In this document: positions 10,638 to 21,286 of the stretch, piece by piece
Numbering within the stretch: the stretch's first letter is position 1
Layout: each line of letters begins with the position of its first letter
Origin: Vanrija pseudolonga
Lineage: Eukaryota; Basidiomycota; Tremellomycetes; Trichosporonales; Trichosporonaceae
Direction: 5' to 3'
Assembly (NCBI RefSeq): GCF_020906515.1
Contig: NC_085850.1
Location: forward strand, 124,001-188,000
DNA length: 64,000 bases
Notes under the pieces: model-generated
What the model saw: only the letters and a program-made list of their open reading frames with translations
Database searches by the model: none
Told to the model about the DNA's origin: nothing
Made by a program: the position numbers and the translations under genes

Positions 10638-12267
10638 ATGTCCACGACGACCACCCCCGCCGTGCTCGAGTCGGGCGCGACGCAGAAGCGCGTATGGTAC
10701 CGCTCGCCCATTACCGCGGCATTCGTCCTCGGCGCATGTAACTTTGCAGCCCCTGGTCGTAGGTGTCTTGCACGGATCCCACCTGACGAGCACAGTCTGG
10801 GGCGCGATGAACTCGCTCGGCGCAGGCGGCCAGCAGACGCCGTGGCTCGTCAACTCGGCCAACGCGCTCACTTTCTGCCTGATGATCCTGACCGCAACGC
10901 TGTCCTCGACGATCGCCAACCTCGTCGGCGTCAACTGGGCGGTCTTTCTCGGCGGCGTCGGCTTTGTGCCGTACTCGGCCGCGCTGTACTGCAACAACGT
11001 GTTCGGCACGCGCTGGTTCGTGCTCTTCGGCGCTGCGACGTGCGGCCTGAGTGCCGGCCTGTTCTGGGGTATCGAGGCGGGTATTGCGATCGCGTACCCC
11101 GAGCCATTCCGCCTCGGCAAGTTCCTCGGTATCTGGCTGTCCTTCCGTGTTGCTGGCCAGATTCTGGGCGGTGCAGTCAACGTGAGTCAATGTGGAGGAG
11201 GGTGTCGCTGACGTGGGCAGCTCGGCCTCAACGCCACCCGTGATCAGGCTGGAGCCGTCAACTCGAAGGTCTACATCGTTTTCATCGCCCTCCAGGTCGT
11301 GGGACCATTCGTGAGTCCCCTCTCAAAGACCCCGCTCACACCAGATCGCGTTCCTCCTCCCCCGCCCGCACAAGGTTCAACGGCTGGACGGCAAGGCGGT
11401 CAAGATCTACTCCTACATCTCGCTCTGGGAGGAGCTCAAGAAGACGGGCAAAGTCTTCTTCACCAAGGAGGTGGGTGTGGTGTCGCTGCGCAACTAACGC
11501 CCCCCAGTACATCCTCGTCATCCCTCTGATTGCCCAGGCCGTGTTCCCCGAGTCGTACACCAACACGTACATGGCGACGCACTTCACCGTGCGAGTGCGC
11601 GCCCTCGGCTCGTTCGTCGCCGCATGGGCGTGCATCATTGTCGGCAACGCCATTGGCGTGAGTGGAGAGCTAGTCATGGGCTGCTGTACACAAGCTCACT
11701 CGCCCAGAAATTCCTCGACGCCAAGAACGTCTCGCTCAAGGTGCGCGCGCGCGCCGCCTTCATCTTCATCATGACGACCCGCGGCGCGTGGTGGATCTGG
11801 GCGATCAGTACGTCCGTCTGCCTCTCTGACCCGCTAACACGACAGTCATTGACAAGAACTTCCCCGGCGGTGGCCAGGCGATCGACTGGACGAGCCCGTA
11901 CTTCGGACGCACGTTCGCGCTGTACGTCTTCCTCGGCGCGTCCTTCCAGACGCACTACCTCTTCCTGTACTTCGTCATCAAGAACATTGTGTCCAAGCAC
12001 GAGGACGCGACGCGTGCCGCCGGTCTGCTGCGTGCGGTCGAGAGCGCGTCCCAGGCCGTCGCGTACGGCACGTCGTCTATCGCGAGCTTTGCCCAGCTCC
12101 CGTCCGCCGCGCTCAACTTCGGCTTGTGGGGCCTCGCCATCATCCCGGCGTGGATCGTCGTGCGTAACATCGGCGTCGAGTACTTTGGCCCCCAGAACGA
12201 CGAGTCGGATGACGACGGAGAGGACAAGCTTGATCGCGAGCAGGCGGCCGTGGACGCCAAGCACTAG
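10638..12267 (+). CDS. UNC93-like MFS membrane protein, copy 2
   Basis: Seven exons (10638-10758, 10796-11181, 11221-11310, 11345-11470, 11508-11657, 11708-11807, 11846-12267) give 464 residues in frame. It aligns along its whole length with the copy at 6327: W-Y-R-S-P-I-T-A-A-F, N-F-A-A-P-G, L-F-G-A-A-T-C-G-L-S-A-G-L-F-W, and a final helix followed by an acidic tail. Polytopic membrane carrier of unknown substrate. It has six introns against four in copy 1; only two positions are shared, so introns were gained or lost after duplication. The intervening pseudokinase must have been inserted later or duplicated with it. Confidence 0.85.
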
Positions 12268-12916
12268 AATACGAGTGAATAGACATTGTCGCCATACTTT
12301 GTGCATGTTAGGATTGAGCTACGGCATGTTGGGGGGCACAAAGGCACTGATGGCTGCCACAACACACACACACGCACCTCACCGCCCAGCTTCAGCAGGC
12401 ATCCCGATCTCGCTTCCCGTCCTCTTCATCGTCCATGCATCCGCTCCTTTGCATCTTCGTATCCCCTGCGTCTCCCGAGATGCAAGCCATTGAGGAAAGA
12501 ACAGCACATCCACGCCGCGGCTGATTGGCGACGTTGGCGAGGCTCCCTTTGGTTTATTTGCCATTCGCCACGTGAAGTCGTCTTCAATGCTTATCGGTGC
12601 CGCAATCACGTACTCCTCGCGCTCAATGACAACATTTCTCGTCGTTGAACCGCAACAATGCCAGCAAGCACCTCCGCCGTCGCACACCAAGTGGAGGTCG
12701 GCCGGCCCTCGCGGTGCTCGCCACCGCCCGTCCCTGGCTCGGTCCACTGACGAACGCCTGACGAAACATGGTGCAAAAGTCCAATAGCGCGGGGGGAACC
12801 GCGTCGTCGGTCGACAACAGCAGCAGCAGCAGCAATGTGCGTGCCGCCTCGCCGCTGCCTCGCGGCCTAATATCAAGCCAGTGACTGGCTCGCCGTGCTT
12901 GTTCCCATCACTCACC
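12268..12916. other. Intergenic upstream of monooxygenase
   Basis: About 650 bases, no gene. It includes a short CA-rich run near 12363 and a (CAG)n-like stretch near 12821-12834. The frame of the next gene is open for 12 codons before its ATG at 12917; that ATG has the better context (CACC before, G after). Confidence 0.35.
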
Positions 12917-14702
12917 ATGGGCTTTGACAAGAACCACCCCGTCCGCGTCGTCGTTATTGGCGGCGGCATCTCCGGCATCGCGCAGGGCATCCGCCTGAAG
13001 CAGGAGCTGGGCGACAAGGTCGCCATCACGGTGAGTAGTTTGGGCCTTGCCTGTGTTGTACTGACGCCGGCCAGATCCTCGAGAAGCGCGCGTCCCCCGG
13101 TGGCGTGTGGCGAGACTCCAAGTGGGCCGGCGCGGGCGTCGACGTCCCCATCCACCTGTACCAGCTCGGCGGCGAGCTCAACCCCGACTGGCCGACGGTG
13201 TACGCCTCGCAGCCCGAGGTCCTGGCCTACTGGGAGGGCCTGGTCGACAAGCACGGCCTGCGGGACAACTTCCTCTTCAACTCGGAGTTCATTGGCTCCG
13301 AGTGGAACAGCGACACGCAGTCGCACACGGTGTTTGTGCAGAACGCCGTGACGGGCAACAAGCTCAAGCTCGAGGCCGAGGTCCTCGTGTCCGCCGCTGG
13401 CCCGCTTGCCAAGCCTCAGCTTCCCGACATTCCGGGCGTCAAGTCGTTCGCCGGACCTTACTTCCACAACCTGCGCTGGGACTCGGACGTCAAGCTTGAG
13501 GGCAAGCGCGTCGCCGTGATCGGTAACGGCTCGTCGGGCATCCAGCTCGTCCCCGGCGTCGCTGCCCTCCCCGGCGTCACGCTCACCCACTACATCCGCT
13601 CGGGAGGCTACTTTGTGCCCAAGCCTCAGCGCAACTACAGCGCGCTTGAGCGCTTTGCATTCAACTGGATCCCCGGAATCCAGCACGCGTACCGCCTGTA
13701 CCTGCTCCGTATCCACGACCAGACCTGGTCCACACGCCATGTTCACGACGCCAGCCGCAGCAGCCCGGAGGAGATCTTCCTGCTCGACTACCTCAAGAAG
13801 ACGGCGCCGGCAGAGTACCTCGATGCGTTGACACCCAACTACCGTGAGTAGACCCCACCGCTACCCTCTAGCCATCACTGACCACGGCCACCACAGCCCT
13901 CGGCTCCAAGCGTACCGCGCTCAACCTCGGCTGGCTCGAGACCCTTCACCGCGACAACGTCGAGCTCACCAACACGACCATCACCAAGGTGCACCCGACT
14001 GGCATTGAGACGGCCGACGGCAAGCTCCGCGAGCACGACGTCATCATCTACGCGACGGGCTCGGACGTCCCGTACCAGGGCGTGGGCGTCAACACCAACC
14101 TGCACGGCGAGGGCGGGCTCGAGCTCGAGCAGTACTGGAAGTCGATTGGCGGTCCGCAGGCGTACGCTGGCGTCGCCGTCCCCCACTTCCCCAACTACTT
14201 CATCATCATCGGGCCGAACGGCACGGCCGGCTCGTGGGGCTGGACGATCAACATCAACACTGCGGCGATTGCGCGCATCGTGCGCGAGCTGGTCGACTAT
14301 GGCATCTCGTCTGTCCAGCCGCGCGAGGCGCCGTTCAAGGCGCACAACAAGGCCGTGCAAAAGTACCTGAAGCACTCGGCTGCGGCGACCAAGGAGACCA
14401 ACAACTGGTGGCGCACCGACGAGGGGCTGATCACCGTCGTCAACCCGCAGGCCGGGCTCGCCGAGTGGTGGAGCAAGCTCTCGACCAAGTGGTCCGACTG
14501 GGACGCTGTCCGCGCCACCAAGGGCCCGGATGGCAAGACGCGCCTCACCAAGGTCGACGTGAACGGCATCAAGCGCCGCAGGCGTGCGCTCAAGCTCGCC
14601 GTCGTCGGCGCCGTGTCCGCCGCCACGTACTACAACTGGACGGGCATTGTCGACTTTGTCACCAAGGAGTCGGGCGAGCTGCGCAAGTTTATTCAGGGTT
14701 AG
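12917..14702 (+). CDS. FAD/NADPH monooxygenase, Baeyer-Villiger type
   Basis: Three exons (12917-13030, 13075-13843, 13897-14702) give 562 residues. The N-terminus has the FAD Rossmann motif G-G-G-I-S-G (residues 15-20) followed by L-E-K-R and G-G-V-W. The Baeyer-Villiger fingerprint F-x-G-x-x-x-H-x-x-x-W is present from Phe163 to Trp173, here ending W-D rather than W-P. A second dinucleotide motif, V-I-G-N-G-S-S-G, binds NADPH. The C-terminus ends with a predicted membrane helix near L-A-V-V-G-A-V-S-A-A-T-Y-Y. It likely inserts oxygen next to a carbonyl or hydroxylates a lipophilic substrate. Substrate unknown. The two paralogous unknown genes and a carrier that follow may be functional partners, which is inference. 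Confidence 0.85.
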
Positions 14703-14748
14703 CAGGGTCATGGGTCATGCATTAGATATAGAGTACAACAGTCCCCGC

Positions 14749-15759
14749 CTACGCCTTGAGCTCGGTGTCGCGGCGGTAGTGCCATACCCGCACGTCTGAG
14801 CTGATGGGCGTGTAGCCGAGCGCGTTCTCGATGAGCGCGAGGACGGTCGGGATGGTCGTGACGGCGTATCGATCGGGCTCGATCGTGATGCGGTCGTAGA
14901 CGGCGCCGAGGGCGAACTGGTTCTCGTGCAGCTTGATCTTGAACACTGGTGGCTGGGGCGAGTGTCGTCAGCAAGGTCCTCCCTTCTTCGTCCCCCCAGG
15001 TCCCTCCTCAGATCCACTCACCACATCCGTCCTCGAGTGGTCGGTGCGGCACCACTTCTTCAAGTATTCCGCGATGAACTCGAGGCTTGGCGAGTGGCTG
15101 CCCTGGATCTCGATGGTGCCGCCCCAGCTCACGATGAGGTGGTACGGCGGGCGCTGGAGGAGCACCTCGGGGCGGGGGTACGTCTTGACACTGGGGATGT
15201 AACCTGACACTGCGGCGGGTGGTGCCAGCAGCGTTGCATGCACGTCTGCGATCGCCGCTTGGGCGGCCCGCACCTGGTCCGCGACGACGACCTCGGACCA
15301 GTCCTCCTCGGCGTCGGCGCCGGGCTCGTCGAACACGGCGAGCAGGGCGGCCTTGTGCAGCGGCAGGCTCGCCCGCGGGTTCTCGTTCTCCTTCTGCGGG
15401 AGGAGGAGCTCGAAGCCGTCTTCGGTCCACTTGGTCACCGTGACCTCTGACTCGGGGTCGGCAGACACGTTCAGCCGGACGCTGAGGTTGGCGCCGCCCA
15501 TCTTGTTGAGCAGCGTCTCGCCCCACGCCTCGTGCTCCTTGTCCGCGAGGAGCTCCGCCAACGCACGTACCCACGCGGTCACTAGACCAGCGACACCTGG
15601 AACGATGCGCCCATTGTCTCCATACGACGGCTCGAGGGCCGCGACGAGCACGCTCCAGTCGGGCTTGATTACCGGCACTGTCCCGAGGGTGTCGGAGACG
15701 TCGACGAGCGCCATCTGCAGCTCGCAGTTGGGGCTGTCCCACTCGTCGCGGATACCCAT
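14749..15759 (-). CDS. Unknown protein, paralogue A of an IRDEWDS-motif pair
   Basis: Two exons (15022-15759, 14749-14952) around a 69-base intron (14953-15021), 313 residues in frame. The protein starts M-G-I-R-D-E-W-D-S, almost the same as the I-R-D-E-W-D-S at the same place in the divergent gene at 16814. The first 150 residues align weakly, for example L-S-V-R-L-N-V against L-A-L-D-V-D-H and W-T-E-D-G-F-E-L-L-L-P against I-K-D-G-K-L-Y-I-V-F-K. No signal peptide or membrane helix; soluble alpha/beta character. I recognise no known family. An upstream exon is possible, because the paralogue has 16 residues before this motif, but I found no splice that keeps frame. Confidence 0.7.
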
Positions 15760-16604
15760 GCGGACCTTGAGAGGGCTGGGTGGTTAGCCGGCATGCGGGG
15801 CGGTGCGAGTCCGCAACCAGCTTACAGAGGCATCGTGGGCTGTCTTGGCGTCGGAATAGGAATGTTGCAACGACAACACGAGGTTTCCATTCATCTCGCA
15901 CCACCATGACTTTGGCCTTGTCGGCCTCCCTCGCCGGCCCTACCTTCGGCCCGTGACTACTGCGGCAGCGCGCACACGCACACCGCAACGCTGAAACGCG
16001 ATGCAGGCGATGCAAGGCGATGCCAGGCCGTGGCGTCGCCGAGAGGGTCCACGCCGCGCCTCTTCGGCCCGAACGCAAGGACTAGCACCGAAACGGGGTG
16101 GTCGGCCCTGCACAGTGTGCCGAGGGTGGTGTCCAGTGTTGGCTCCTTCGCGTGCCTCACCCCCGCTCGCTATGTACATGCAGCGCCGCTGTCTGCACCA
16201 GATCTCCGCCAGCCAGAGATCCGATCCAAAGGCTGTCGTGATGCGTCAGGAGAGCAGTGCGTGTTCGCTGTCCGCTGGCCGACGAGTACTGACGCGTCGA
16301 CGCGTCGACGGGCTTCTTCCCTTACGGCATGCCGGGGAGGGCGCCCCATTCAATGAGGCGCAACTCGACTTGGGCGTGGTGGCATCGATTGCGGCCTGCC
16401 AAGGCCGCGGGCCAGGGTGTCTGCTCCTCCATCCGCGAGTCGACCCGCTCAAAGGAGCACTGCTTGCTGCATGCCCCTTCAGGCAGGCAGCTAGCTCGGT
16501 CGCTCTCGTTCCAGTGGCGCTCGGAACGACACTTGACACATGAAGCAGGCTGTGGGCATTCCAGGGAGCGCAGGGCGAGGGTAGCGCCACGATATCCCAG
16601 CCAC

Positions 16605-16607
<3 letters not shown>

Positions 16608-16646
<39 letters not shown>
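16608..16646 (+). repeat. (CAG)12 trinucleotide microsatellite
   Basis: Twelve perfect CAG units followed by CAA, about 170 bases upstream of the gene at 16814 and outside any supported coding exon. Probably length-variable between strains. Confidence 0.9.
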
Positions 16647-16746
16647 TGACGCGGACGCACTCTCGCGGGTGACCCGCATCAGGCGCCAGTAGTTGTCGAA
16701 TGTGGGCAGGCTAGCTCGAGATCACAGCCGAGGTCTGCCGACGAGA

Positions 16747-16752
16747 TATAAG
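16747..16752 (+). promoter_or_regulatory. TATA box
   Basis: TATAAG 62 bases before the ATG at 16814. Confidence 0.5.
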
Positions 16753-16813
16753 ACAAAGGTGGGGAGGCCGAAGGGAGACGACCATCCCCAGAACATACCC
16801 AGCACACTTCACC

Positions 16814-17855
16814 ATGCCCCTCGCCCCTGCCGCCAAGCTCTCCCTCGTGGAGAAGAAGAACAGTACGTGGCGAGAGCTAGTGACAACCTCTGACAGGCCG
16901 CCAGTCCGTGACGAGTGGGACTCGAAGCGGCCAGAGTACGAGGCCGAGATCTCCAAGCTCCTCGGCACCGAGTGGACCATCAATGTCGACCCTCTCATCA
17001 TTGCGCCGTATGTCGCCGCGTCGGACAGCTATGCCGGGCGCCCTGGCGACGTGATCAACGGGTATGTTGTTGCTGTGCCGTTCGTTCGTCCCGCTCACAC
17101 AGCGCAGCTACTTTGACGGCGTAGCATCCTCGCTGCAGTACTTCCTCCGCGACTACCCCGAGGGCGCGGACGAGCTGAACCGCCTCGTGCCATCGCACCA
17201 GCTCGCGCTCGACGTCGACCACGACAACGTGTACAGCTACTGCGGGCCGTTGATCAAGGACGGCAAGCTGTACATCGTGTTCAAGGAGGACCGTCTGTGG
17301 GTCAACGCTTCCGACGCGCTCGACAAGGACAAGCTCCTCGAGCAGCTCGGCAAGGCGGACGCGGCGGACGCTGGCCCCGGCGCCGTCAGGTTGTCGCCTG
17401 CGGCCAAGGCCGCCATCGGGAAGGACTACACCGAGGCCGCGGCCAACCTGCAGGAGGAGGCGCGCACGCTCCTCAAGAACGACAAGCTGGTCCTCAACCC
17501 CAACTTTGAGGCCGTCTATGCCGCGCTGGAGCCCGTGAAGAAGGACAAGGACCCCGACAACCGCCTCGGCAACCTCTCCAAGGTGTACTTTGAGGAGTTT
17601 GTCTCGGCACTCAAGTACAACAAGTTTGACAGCGACGACTTGCTCCAGGAGGCGTGGGAGGAGGTCGTGACGTCCAACGAGGTCGTGCTACGCATCGTCG
17701 ACGAGCTCACCAGCGACCGCAAGCACGGCGACAGCTATGCCGAGGCGGCCGTCGAGAACGGCGTGCTCTACCTCCAGACTACGCCCCAGCGCTGGGGAAC
17801 CAACTGCGGCAGCACGGTCAGCAAGCTCGTCGACGTGATCAGCGACGCTGCTTAG
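16814..17855 (+). CDS. Unknown protein, paralogue B of an IRDEWDS-motif pair
   Basis: Three exons (16814-16862, 16905-17061, 17108-17855) give 317 residues, close to the 313 of the divergent paralogue. The first short exon encodes 16 residues and the second begins I-R-D-E-W-D-S. The protein seems to contain an internal duplication: the N-half pattern G-Y-F-D-G-V-A-S-S-L-Q-Y followed by D-G-K-L-Y-I-V-F recurs in the C-half as V-Y-F-E-E-F-V-S-A-L-K-Y followed by N-G-V-L-Y-L-Q-T. No signal peptide, membrane helix or catalytic motif recognised; acidic and soluble. A TATA box precedes it. Function unknown. The shared divergent promoter suggests the two products are made together. Confidence 0.75.
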
Positions 17856-17895
17856 GGATAGATCCATGCATTGTTTGTACATAGCCTCGGGCTGT

Positions 17896-19801
17896 CTAGG
17901 GTTTGTTGAGGGAGGCAATGTCGACGAGTGTGGTGCTCGCGCTCGTTTCAGGGCCGAACGTGGCCTCCGCGTCGTCGTCCTTTGCCTCGGCGCCGTCGTG
18001 CACCTCACCGAGGTCGCGAAGCTGGAGTGATGGGCTGCTGGTACTGCTACTCCGCGGAGCAACCGACTCAAACCCCGCCGGGGTCTCGTCCTCGGCGACT
18101 CGCCGCTTCCGCCTCCTCAGCCAGTTGCCAACATGCGGCACGACGATCAGCACCGCGCCAGCGAACAGCGTGACCCCACAAAACACGCCAGCGTAGGTAA
18201 ACTTTCCCCCTGTCGCTGCGATCAACTGCCCGCTCACGCTCGGCCCAATGAGGATAGGCGGCCCCGTCGCCGACCAGAGCATGCCGAGCCGCAACCCAAT
18301 CTCGCGGGTGGGCGAGATGGCCGCCGCCGAGGCGGACACGAGCGTGATCCACGCTCCGGAGAGCACGCCGTACCCGAGCAGCGCGACGATGCCACCCGCT
18401 GACCCGACGTGCGGGATCCACGTCGCGAGCACCCAGATGGGCGTGGCGAAGCCCACGCTCCCGAAGAGGTTCCACACGCCGACTTTGTCGGCTAGGACGC
18501 CGGCCAGCACGCGGCCCACGAACGAGCCTGTCTGGAGGAGTGCGACGGCGTACGACGCCACGTTTGGGGCGAGGTTGTTGGCCGCGAGTACAGGCGCGTC
18601 AAAGTACGGCGTGAAGAAGCTGGGGCCAGTCAGCGCGGATCGGCGCTGTAGGACGCACTTGAGTGTGAACACGGCTGCACCGAGCACGAGGAACGCATAC
18701 TCCTTCTCGCGCCACGGCTTGCTGAGGTCACGCCACGCCGGCGGCCTGTGTGGCGGCAGGCGAGTCTTGAGCCACACACACGCGGGGAGCATGAGTGCGG
18801 CGGTCACGCCGGCAATGATGAGGATGGCGTCGCGGAACACTGGTGTGAGCTGTGACACGAAGTAGCTAGCTCACCCAACAGGTCGGTAAGCTGCTTGATC
18901 ATGATGGGGTACACCACGCCGCCAAGCCCCGCACCGCACACGATGATGCCCACCGCCGTGCTCCGGTGCCGGAGGAACCAGTGGGGCGCGACGCTTGTTG
19001 CGGGGGAGTAGGTCAGGCTCGCGCCGATCCCGAAGAGCATGTGGGCGAGTAGGAACTGGTAGAACTCGTGCGAGACTGGGGTCAGCTAAAGACGGGAGCG
19101 CACAGCTCACAAGCCACGGCGACGAGGGCGAGGAAGCACACCACCGTGCCGGAGATGACTAGGCCGCGTGCTCCGTGTGCGTCGAACACGCGTCCCCAAA
19201 GTACGGAGGGAACGAAGTTGAGCGTGCTCTGGCAACTTGCGATCCATCTGGCGTGAGTTAATGCGTACAGACACCACAACTTACGCCACCTTCGACTTGG
19301 AATATCCGCTGAGCTGGTGACTGAGGTAGTAGGCGTTAAGTTGTCCCATGCTGGTGACTGCCGTCAGTCTCCCCTCCTAGGTTATGACCCACCGAAGCCG
19401 AAGACGCTGGCGAGGATGAGGAACGCCGAGATGATACACAGCCACGCTTCACGCCCTCCGTCAGGCGGTGGACCGAGACCTAGCGTCGTGATCGTTGTCG
19501 TGCGCTCCAGCGGCGCACCGGTCCGCAGTGTCGCCAAGCTGTCATTCACGAGCGTGTACAGCTCCTCGTCTCGATGGTGTCTCAGGTGTGGAGGGAGCGT
19601 GGTGATAGTGTGAAGGAGGGACTCGAGTTCCTGCTCGAGCTCGTGGCCGTGGGTCCAGAGGTGCGGGAGGGGCACGGAGAAGAGGTGCTTGTGCTTTTGT
19701 TGTTGCTGCGACGTTTTACGGCGGGACGGCGCGCGTGCCAGTGGCGCAGTCAGCGACGCTGCGCCGTCTCCGGTCTTCGCCTCCACTCCAGCGTCGCCCA
19801 T
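17896..19801 (-). CDS. MFS monocarboxylate-transporter-like carrier
   Basis: Six exons on the minus strand (19393-19801, 19285-19357, 19111-19247, 18875-19075, 18659-18839, 17896-18619) give 574 residues in frame. A long cytoplasmic N-terminus rich in Q, H and T precedes twelve predicted helices. Family features include W-L-C-I-I-S-A-F near the first helix, the loop G-Q-L-N-A-Y-Y-L, the R-R-x-T-A-V-G-I-like repeat seen as H-R-S-T-A-V-G-I, and G-R-V-L-A-G-V-L-A-D-K in the second half. This is the fungal monocarboxylate porter (MCT/Esbp6-like) group; substrate unknown. The 39-base intron at 18620-18658 is a multiple of three without a stop, so an unspliced message would still encode a carrier with 13 extra residues. 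Confidence 0.85.
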
Positions 19802-21286
19802 GTTAGCTAGCTCCGCCTTGCGGCGTAAGTGATGTGATGAGTCAAGTCAATGAGTTTGGGTGTGAGAAATCTGTGACGACCACACTGCCGTCGGCTTCGC
19901 TCGCACTGACGCTGGTGATCAAGGGTCTGTAGGGGAGAAGATGTCCGTCCGGCTTGGGCGGTGGCAGAAGAGGAGAGCGGAGTGAGGAGGAGGCCCGTGG
20001 TGGCGCCGCCGGGTGGCTTTGTGGCGGGTGCCTGCGGTCAGCAGAGGGGGGTGATAGCGCACAGTGCTGGGGATATGACACCTCATTCTGTGCATGGGGT
20101 GCGAGGAGCAGTGCACAGCAACTGTGTAGCGGTGAGCCAGCACGCAGAAAGAGGCCTGCTGACCACGGCTGACGGACGAGATGAACAGGGCTGCCACGAC
20201 AGTCCACGGTGGTCAACACGGCAGGGAGTTTTGGGGCCGTGACGGCGTCCCTATTACAAATAGGACCGGACTTTTATTTCTGGATATAAGGCATTCTGAT
20301 AGAGTTTGTAACAGCGGAAATGTTCGGAGCTGAGGAGCCGATAGGGGTGGAATGGTTATCCTACATCGCCCGCCAACTCTGATAAAGCTGTAGACATCTT
20401 CGAGCGATGGCAAGTATGCTAGGCTACGAGAGGGCCGAGCAGTACTAAGTCACTGCACTAGCTGGGATGCATACAGTGGTCGGCTGCCAGCTCCCAACCC
20501 ATGAACCATTAATGAGAGCCGAAGGCCAAGCCCCTGCTCCGCCCACGCCCGAGGCCAAACACCCCGCAGATCAAGCTGATCATTGGGCCCGAGACAACTC
20601 ACTAGTGGCATGCATGCGCCCACCAAGTATACGCCAGCGACCGTCATGCCTCGTGAGAACGACGCGTCGCCACTTGGCGCGCTCTGGGCGCGTCGAGGCG
20701 ACGTGTCGCGACGCGACGCGGCCTTGAACAACAAGGCGACAGGCACGTTCATGACGTCGACTGAGAACTACGGCCCGCGGCCCACTCCTTTGTCGTCCAC
20801 TCACATCCGCTTCGTCTCTCATCACGTTCACGACGACTGTCACACCATGGCATCGGGTCACCTCCAGCCAGCGCCACTGCACGCACCACCCCCCTCGCCA
20901 GCAATAGCCAGCGGCACTCGCCGGCATTGAAATCCGTCAAGGGGGAGTTATTGCGAGCGCTGGACGCCAGCGGGCCAATCAGCGCCGTTGGTGCAGCTGC
21001 AAACGTGCACCGATTGCCGCACGTTGGTCAAAGTCGGCAGCACAATCGGCCCCCCACTTCCGACAGCGTGGAGCTGCTGGCTGGGGCTGGGGAGGGACAG
21101 CCGGCGCTAGCGGCTGTGTGGGACGAGCCGCATGCTCCGCATACTCCGGCCTGCATTGCAGCTACAGCTAGCCACCTGGCGCCCAAATAATCTCTGGGCG
21201 CGCCAACCTCGACATCCTCTTTCCCACCACACTAGCTCGTCGCTCTTTCGCGACCGACTCGCACGACCCGCACGCGACCGTCCGAT
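19802..21286. other. Intergenic between divergent carriers
   Basis: About 1.5 kb between two divergent carrier genes. No gene seen. An AT-richer patch lies around 20240-20460. It probably holds both promoters. Confidence 0.4.

Larger units (their letters stand above)
15760..16813. other. Divergent promoter between unknown paralogues
   Basis: About 1.05 kb between the divergent paralogues. Holds a (CAG)12 run and the TATA box of the right-hand gene. No other gene seen. Confidence 0.4.

Noticed and set aside
12379-13746. 455-residue minus-strand frame opposite the monooxygenase
   Set aside because: Low-complexity Arg/Val/Gly translation with no recognisable domain; the plus strand carries clear flavin motifs.
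15850-15935. Upstream exon for the unknown gene at 14749-15759 (M-V-V-R-D-E-W-K on the minus strand)
   Set aside because: It resembles the R-D-E-W motif, but splicing it to the next exon breaks the frame, and it would duplicate the motif already at the start.
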